Positions 57,146 to 64,000 of a DNA stretch of 64,000 nt are shown one piece after another. The notes beneath the pieces were generated by a model. That model did not search any database. It worked only from the letters and a program-made list of their open reading frames with translations, and was not told where the DNA came from. The DNA comes from Scleromitrula shiraiana (taxonomy: Eukaryota; Ascomycota; Leotiomycetes; Helotiales; Sclerotiniaceae). Numbering within the stretch: the first letter of the stretch is position 1; every line of letters begins with the position of its first letter. The stretch spans positions 2,356,001 to 2,420,000 of the forward strand of contig JABELC010000002.1 in NCBI GenBank assembly GCA_028455995.1. The letters are read 5' to 3'. The translations under genes were made by a program, and so were the position numbers.

Positions 57146-58106
57146 GAAGTGCGGTATGTAGGGAGTTTTCTACTTAATGGCGGGGATTCTTAGATGTAAA
57201 TATTGGCTTCTGTAATAGATCACGGAGTAGTAAAAGAACGCTTGCTATAAACTAAGCGGCATGATTCCAAGTCACTGGCTATAGATTCATCGTGCTCACA
57301 AACTTCTCACATATATCTGAATATTCAATCTTGTGAACTGCACTAATTCAGGCTCCCAATACTCCACATCTCAGTCGTTTTGGCCTTGTAAATGTCACCA
57401 GCTAATGAATTTGGAATACGGATGAGGCCTATAAGCTCAAGCATTTCGCATATAAAATATCTGGAGAACTAATTATACATAATGCGGCAATTACTTCGGC
57501 TTCAAGTCTTGACTATCGCGTTTGGTTCCAACACAAATGTTCCGACCAAGCATCGAACGTTGGCTGTGCTGATTGCTTAGTTCTCAAATATAGAAATAAA
57601 AAACAGTTGTTTGAAATCGAAATGAATAATACAAAACTTAATTATCTATTGTTTCCATCAAAAACTAAAAGTTGAAAGTACCTGAGTAATTTATGAATAA
57701 GAACTCCACTAGCTCTAGTGAAATTAACAATTTGATTTATTAATCAGTGGACATTTCATCTCCCTCCTTTTCCACCATCAGATTTTGCTACTTACATGGA
57801 GATGATCGGCACCAGATACGATACAGCCTGCATTTAAACGCACTAAAGAGCACACCAGGCACGGCATACGCACGGCTGTAATGCCGCGCAGTCTCGCAGA
57901 CCCTCGTTGGTATCCATTGCATACCTTACCTGCAGAAGTACCAACAGAGCGGTGCGTTCGCTCTCACCTGGAACTTTGGAAGCTAGAGTTTTTACAAGAC
58001 AAGATTGTTTTCAATCCACTGCCAGAACAATCTTAAGCAAGACCGCCTCGCCTCATACTCGGATGTCAAACAAACCGAATACATTTATGTGGCCAGCTGA
58101 TAAATC
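57146..58106. other. intergenic, no supported gene
   Basis: MAK10 3' flank and promoter side of the FAD oxidoreductase. The ORF at 57907-58152 overlaps the FAD gene start and shows no domain. Confidence 0.5.
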
Positions 58107-59787
58107 ATGGATTCCCAGCTACTCCTCGCCGTCGCTGCAACGACATTCGTGATTCTCATTCCGGTCATTCTTATGCGTCGTCTCTTACCGACTCCAGGAA
58201 AACCCCGCCAGTCAAATCTCACAGGTGCTTCGGATTTAATTGAGCCTACAATGATTAGCAAAAGCCTTGTGACGTCACTCCCCGAGAGCATTGTTTTACC
58301 GCATGAAGCTGGTACTTTTACTCAATCTATGAATTCTTATTGGGCTAGACAGGAGTGCGATGTAACTCCATCATGTGTTGTTCGGCCTCGTAACGCGCAA
58401 GAAATCTGCACGGCCGTTACTCTGCTAAAGCAGGAGTACGATAGACAAACAAAGGCTGGCGAGATTAAAGCTGGGGGGCTATTTGCGATTCGTTCTGGTG
58501 GACATTCTCCGATTCCTCATGCTGCAAGTATTAAAGGGGGTGTATTGATCGATCTTAGCCTTTTTAATGAAGTGACACCTTCTGATGATAGATCAAGTGT
58601 CGTTATTGGGGCTGGTAATAAATGGGGAGATGTTTCAAAAGTTTTAGATAGCCAAGGCCTTGCTGTAGTTGGCGGTAGAAACTCTGCTGTTGGTGTGGGT
58701 GGGTTGACCTTAGGAGGTGGGTGTTCCGTTTCATTCTCAGCAGCATTCTACAACCATTCAAATCTGCTACTGCTCGAGCTATTCTGTTTCTAAGCTAAGT
58801 AAAATTCAAACAGGTGGTATATCCTTCTTCTCCCCACGTTTCGGTTTCGTCTGTTCAAATGTTATCAGCTACGAAATTGTTCTTCCTTCCGGCTCCCTGA
58901 CAACAGCTTCCGAATCAAACAATCCTGACCTTTGGCGTGCGCTTCAAAAAGGTGGTTCAAACAACTTAGGTATAGTTACACGTTTTACCGTTCGTAGCTT
59001 TCCATCTACAGATATTTGGAGCGGTTTACTGTATATGCCTAGCTTTCAAGCCGCCAAAGTTCTAGCAACTTTTCAGCAATATGTTAGTGGTATTGGTTCA
59101 AATGAATATGATGATCATGCAGCAGGCCCAATCGCCTGTTTTTCTTACGTTCAAGCGCTCGGTATGCAACTGATTTCTGTGAACCTCGTCTACACGAAGC
59201 CTTCTGAACAGAAATGGCCGGCTTGCTGGAAGACTTTCAGATCACTCTGGCGCATCTGGAGCACTTGCAAGACTCGCAGTTTAACAAGTGCCACGGATGA
59301 ACTCAGCTCTCTCAATCCTCCTGGTAGACGTCAAGTCTTTGCTACAACCACCATAAAAAACGATTCTGCTACGCTCAATGCCATATATGAGATATATCGT
59401 AATGCTACTACTCCTCTACGCTCTGTTAAGGGTCTAGTTTGGACACTCGTTTTACAGCCACTCCTTCCAGACTGGTTCCAAAAGGGTGATGGAAATCCAC
59501 ATGAACCTCTCGTTCTTGTGAGCTTTACGATTAATTGGGATAGAGGCCAGGATGATGAGTTAGTAAACAGAATGACTCGCAAGGCAATCGAAGATATGGA
59601 TGCTGTTGCGGTTCGGAATGGTGCAGATCATCCTTATCGGTTTATGAATTACTGTGCCCACTGGCAGAATTCGCTTCAAAATTATGGCGAAGAAAATTTG
59701 CAGTTTTTGCAAGATGTGAGCCGGAAGTATGATCCTGATGGACTCTTTCAACGTGGATGTGTTGGTGGATTCAAACTTTTTGGATAG
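58107..59787 (+). CDS. FAD-linked oxidoreductase (PCMH-type, berberine-bridge-like)
   Basis: Two exons, 58107-58716 and 58814-59787 (97-bp intron), encode 527 aa. Residues 5-24 form a hydrophobic N-terminal segment (LLLAVAATTFVILIPVIL) acting as signal peptide or membrane anchor. The PCMH FAD-binding domain has CVVRPRNAQEICTAVTLLK and LFAIRSGGHSPIPHAASIKG (the His after GG is the usual covalent FAD attachment site), with GVLIDLSLFNEV, VGGLTLGGGISFF split by the intron, NVISYEIVLPSG, DLWRALQKGGSNNLGIVT, and a C-terminal BBE-like block NYCAHWQNSLQNYG with YDPDGLFQRGCVGGFKLF. Such oxidases act on small phenolic, alkaloid-like or sugar substrates using O2. The substrate here is unknown, and no biosynthetic cluster surrounds it. 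The donor is GTGGGT. Confidence 0.92.
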
Positions 59788-61969
59788 GGGTTATTTTCAG
59801 TTGGTTTCTAGTCGATGAACAACGATTGATTCTTACATAGACAGTTTACATGTTATTCGATTTCCATGATGACAAAAGTGTTGTAACCGAAAACTAATGG
59901 TGCTGCAAACACAATGTCTCTTCCATCATCACCGTACTGATACTAGAATAATACCGCAAAATACCCATGAATGCAAGAAGGCTGTCAAATAAACCAGTAA
60001 TCATTTTTTTTAGCTCTATATCCATCGAATTAAAGAGAACGTACATAAATGAAGCTCTCAAAAATACATTAAAGTTAGCGACAACGGTAACAATTCGTAA
60101 ATCTTGAGTGAAACCGGGAACCAATTTTGAAAACATTACCGATGAAAGTACTACTATCAAAATTACACCCGAAAGCCGAATTAGAGTTCTCTACAAGTAC
60201 GAGATATCAACCTACAATATAAATTCGGAATTCCACACCCTCAACCGATCGTACGGATACGCGTTACTCAAACCCGAGGTAACGGGTAAAAAGAATCCCT
60301 TATTCGGGCCCGAAGCCAACAATCCCGACGAAACATCTTGTATCACAAAGTAAATTTAACTCAGAGATTCCATACAAACAACATAAACTATACTCTACTG
60401 ACTCATGTGCATATAACAAAGTAGGCAAATACTTTTTCCTACCCCAACCCAAGCCACCATGATCATTGCACGATCACCGATCCCCGAGCACCAGATCAAG
60501 ATCAAAGATTAGATCAGAGATCAAAAGTTGAAAGGAAAACAAAACAAAACAAAACAAAACAAACGATGATGTATATTTCCTCATCAATCTGCTAAATCCT
60601 CAAAACCGATAATCTTCAACTTCACAAATTCCTCCTCCCCGAACCGCACCAATCCTATTCATATCCCCATTCTATCAATGAATTTGTTGCATATCTCATC
60701 GGAGCTTCATCGCCGATAAGATGGGTGGAAAGATGTGATGTCTATCTAGTCCACCTACCTGCGCCCCAATTGCCAATATTCATCGTCATCTTTCCTTCCA
60801 TTTGCTACCCATATTTCGTAATTCTATGCACATCTTTCACTCATACATACCCAGCCGATGCAACCTCATCCGCCCATGCCAATCTCTCTTCCAAGCCCGA
60901 AGAGCAATCTGACAGACTGGTGGTGATCGATCATCATTATTATCGATCGGTCCACCCCATCCACAATAAGTCTATTACCCACCATCTACCCACCATCCAC
61001 CACCCATCTGTTGCATATCTATCAGACCCCCATCGCCGATAACCTCCCACCACCACCACCCAAACTCTCATCTCCAATCATACAATCCCAATTATGAAGT
61101 AAAATTCCTAAATATAGTAACCCACTGGATATTCCCCACCTTCTAGAACCTTACAAACCCAAACAAACAGACCAGAATTTTCTTTCCATGAATATTTTCC
61201 ACGCATTCGGAGACGGACTGCACGTCCGACATAAGCGAGCGATTGTTCGATGGGAAAGAGTATGGCTGTTGATAGGGTGGTGGTGGGAATGTGGCGTTCA
61301 AGGGTCCTTTGGACCCCTGGGGTACAAAGAAAAATAATTTATGGGGTATGGAGGGGAGGGGGGTAGGGTGACTCTGTCATTGTTGGTGTCGGGGAAGCGG
61401 GGAAATACTATGTAGATGATGATGATGATGAATGGGAAGGAGGAGATGGGAACTGGGCTGCATTTCTTATGATTTGGAATAGCTGCATTGAATATGCCAT
61501 ATACATATCTACGCGCATGTACTGTCTAAGAATGAACAGGAGGTGGTTCAAGAGTGTGTTGTATTGTATTGTATATATTCATGAAGTGTGTCTGTCATTG
61601 ATTCTCAAAACATAATGTCGTATAGAAAAGGCAGGGTATACGCAAAAGTTCCAAGCCCCAAACAAAATGAAACGCTGAATAATATCCCTCTCGAATTTAA
61701 CACACAATGTGCAGTTCCCTAATCTAAAACCCCTATCTATCCATGTGCTCATTCATGATAGGTATGCAGTCTTTTATGTTGCTTTTTATCCACCCAATAA
61801 TGTAATAGTCGTGGTCTCGTTCATCATTCCAGCCATGTTAAAAAAAGGAAGCAAACAAAAAATATATAATCCAAATATGTAGTTACCATATCCATGTAAC
61901 TAAAAATTCCCTAATGTCAACTTCTATGCATGTCCCTCTTCCCCGTCCTGCACACTACGTAATTCAGGA
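59788..61969. other. 2.2-kb intergenic region
   Basis: No gene could be supported. It contains an AAAAC pentamer tract (60538-60562), CCACC/ATC pyrimidine-rich sequence (60960-61070) and ATG repeats (61416-61432). A short segment at 60100-60353 is less AT-rich than its surroundings and open on the plus strand for 81 codons but shows no domain. Confidence 0.5.
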
Positions 61970-64000
61970 TTATCGCCTTGGCCCCGAGTTCACAAGCTGC
62001 CTTTGCTTGTTTAACCAACTCTTAGGCGCATCTTGTCTACGTTGCAACACCACATGATTACTTTGTAATCTACTCGTAAGATCGTACCACGCCGTTGCTA
62101 TTAATGCATTTTCGCGAGTGAGGCTCTTCACTAGATTATCATTTGCGGCCTTCACGTATGGTTGAATCAGTCATCTTGAATGCAATACACATGCTTCACA
62201 TGTACAATGAAAATCTTGGACATGGGTAACAATATTGATTGTAACAGAATATATGATATATATGTCGAGGGCTTTTACAAAAACAGAAAATCGATACGAT
62301 ACCTTTTGCGCTTCCGGATCTTCTGCCAGGACGAGGCGTCGTTGGAGGTCTTGAATGGTGGTTTCTTTTTTCTCGAGTTGCTGGATATTAAATTAGCCAT
62401 TGGTGCTTTTCTCTGCTTAAGTTGGTTTTTGTGGAGTAGTGGTTTTAGGTGAAGCAGATGATGTATGTTGTGCCACTGGCTTAATACCAAGCGCTGCGCG
62501 CTCCGACGCAAGCTCCTCCGTCTCATGGGTTGGAGAAGTTGGAGATTTAAAGGCGGGGGATGTAGGTGAAACCCCTTCAGAAGTTGATTTCGTTGGTGAC
62601 TTTGGTTTAAACCGCCGCCAAAAAGAAGTCTTTTTCTTCGGTGTAGATGGTGAACTAGTAGGAACATCTGATTCTCGACTTACCGCTTTCAACTCTTCGA
62701 GTGCTGTCGTGGGCCTTTTGCCCTCTCCACCAGTTTCTGTGGTGGCAGTGGATGGTCTTTGGAAGAGTTCTGCTAGCTGTGTTGTGGCTTTATCTTTATC
62801 CCTTATTGCTTTGAAAAGGTGAGATTCTTGGTCAGCAAATTCGATTTTCAAAGTGTTATGCTCGGCCTGAAGAAGGGTCAAATCATGCTCATAAGAAGAA
62901 GCAATTATTTCATGTGTAGATTTGAGCTCTTCTAATGCGGTAATCTCATTGGCGTCGATGGCACGCACTATTGAGAAATTAGCTAGTTTTTAACAAAAAC
63001 AATTGAAGAGGCTACTCACAATCCGCTCTTGCTGACAGTAGCTCTCTTTCGATACTTGAAATCTTGGCGTTAAGCTCGGCAATGGTTTTCTTTAATCTGG
63101 TAATTTCCTCATTCGCCGATTCGAATAGTGAGCGGCCCTCAGACTTCGCTTCGCGTCTATGATAATCATTCGTAAGTAATTTGAGGGGGCCAATTTTCAT
63201 TGCTGCGTCGATAGCTGTAACTAACCCTTCGCCGGACATTTTGCCGATAACTGTTGACAGTTGATCTTGAGTAATGGCATACGCCTCTCTGATACGTTGT
63301 ACTTGCTCGTACGCGTCTTGTCGTGCTTTTTCTGCTTCTTGCAACTGGACTCGGAGTTCAGCATTTGTTTTACCGCCTTCCTTGCTTTTGAGTAACTGGT
63401 TCTCTGTGCGTAATCTCGATATTATAAGATGCGGGCTTGGTTCATCGCTTCGATTAAGCTCGTCTTCAAGACTCAATCCTAAGCCTGGGCCTGATGCTTG
63501 AATGGGCGATGAACTAGCGGGCGATGAAGAATCTTCGTGTAATGGGTTTTCCTGTTCCTGGAGTCTATCAATTATTTCTTGTTGGGACTCCATATATTTC
63601 TCATCATGCTGTTGCTTGATCTGTAGCTCTTCGATCTCCTTCAATGCACTCATCAGTTGTTCTTCAATCGCTCGCTTAGCGGTTTTAACATCCACTATAT
63701 TATTTTCTTGAGCTTGAATTGCTCTTCGATACTCCTCATGAGTAACGCGATATCTTTCATTCTCCTGGTGGACTTGATCATAATCAAGCTGATTGTCTTG
63801 TAGTATATCGAGCTGCTCACGCAACTTAGCATTATCTTTCTCGATTGCGATTTGTGAAGTCAGCTTCTTTTGATAATGATCCACCATGTTTGCTTTCTTT
63901 GCTAGTGCTTCATTTTCGACCTTGAGATCTCTTATAGTCTCCTGGTTGGTTTGAGTCTGAGAACGCTTCATCGAAGCTAACTCTTTATCTTGCTTATCCT
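61970..64000 (-). CDS. coiled-coil protein, Hook-like C-terminal part (5' end outside window)
   Basis: The gene enters from the right edge with an open frame and no start. Exons: 63020-64000 (partial), 62477-62967, 62303-62380 and 61970-62149. The first is almost pure coiled coil (IRDLKVENEALAKKANMVDH, NAKLREQLDILQDNQLDYDQ, ENQLLKSKEGGKTNAELRV). A Ser/Thr/Lys-rich linker with KKKTSFWRRFKPKSPTK follows. Then comes LEKKETTIQDLQRRLVLAED joined to NDNLVKSLTRENALIATAWY, DLTSRLQSNHVVLQRR and PKSWLNKQRQ. This C-terminal block reminds me of fungal Hook-family cargo adaptors, which link early endosomes to dynein; the identification is tentative. The 96-bp intron before the 78-nt exon uses a weak donor (GTGGCA) but is needed to avoid TAA at 62417-62419. 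A fourth junction uses GTGAAG as acceptor. Confidence 0.7.

Noticed and set aside
57907..58152. ORF overlapping the start of the FAD oxidoreductase
   Set aside because: It lies in another frame across the true start codon; sequence unlike any domain.
62275..62667. 130-codon minus-strand ORF overlapping the Hook-like gene
   Set aside because: Alternate-frame shadow of exons 62477-62967 and 62303-62380; composition is His/Leu noise.

Overview
The window is nuclear DNA of a filamentous ascomycete (Pezizomycotina). Genes carry short GT-AG introns, mostly 47-130 bp. Coding regions are separated by AT-rich, microsatellite-rich spacers, and the gene content is typically fungal: ATG8, HEM13, VPS1, GGC1, NCE101, RPC82, a gastric-mucin-like protein and a NACHT-WD receptor. 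Protein flavour and composition suggest Leotiomycetes, possibly Sclerotiniaceae; that placement is inference, not a search result. There are no bacterial-type features and no CRISPR array, rRNA or tRNA that I can support.

Layout. 0.75-9.8 kb is a decaying stretch: an alpha/beta-hydrolase pseudogene, an intact PA-TM-RING ubiquitin ligase gene, a fungal membrane-protein pseudogene with an in-frame amber stop, and a truncated DUF726 (TMCO4-like) relic. 10.3-13.6 kb holds a gastric-mucin-like gene. 15.1-19.4 kb holds a divergent pair, a WD40 protein and the replisome adaptor Mcl1/Ctf4. VPS1 dynamin lies at 20.7-23.3 kb, followed by a multi-exon orphan with a SANT/Myb-like segment (24.4-25.2 kb) and about 3.2 kb without a convincing gene. 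28.4-31.6 kb carries the divergent adenylate kinase and proteasome subunit RPN8 genes. 32.0-36.9 kb carries a SWIM zinc-finger gene full of dipeptide repeats, a mitochondrially anchored coproporphyrinogen oxidase (HEM13) and ATG8. 37.8-41.6 kb carries an unknown protein, a 64-aa NCE101 homologue and the mitochondrial GTP/GDP carrier GGC1. 42.5-47.5 kb is a NACHT-WD40 (NLR-type) gene destroyed by nine in-frame stops and several indels, with a mutation spectrum like repeat-induced point mutation (RIP). 48.7-57.1 kb is dense housekeeping: RPC82, QCR2, ATP15 and MAK10. 58.1-59.8 kb is a FAD oxidoreductase. 62.0 kb to the right edge is the 3' part of a Hook-like coiled-coil gene.

Functional themes. 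Mitochondrial and energy genes recur (HEM13, GGC1, QCR2, ATP15, and adenylate kinase linked to nucleotide balance). Protein turnover and vesicle genes are present (RING ligase, RPN8, ATG8, VPS1), as are genome maintenance and transcription genes (Mcl1, SWIM/Shu2-like candidate, RPC82). They are not an operon or pathway cluster. The accessory layer is the set of pseudogenes plus the FAD oxidase. Spliced models were built by hand from frame and splice-site logic; exon coordinates are given in each entry and each sums to whole codons.
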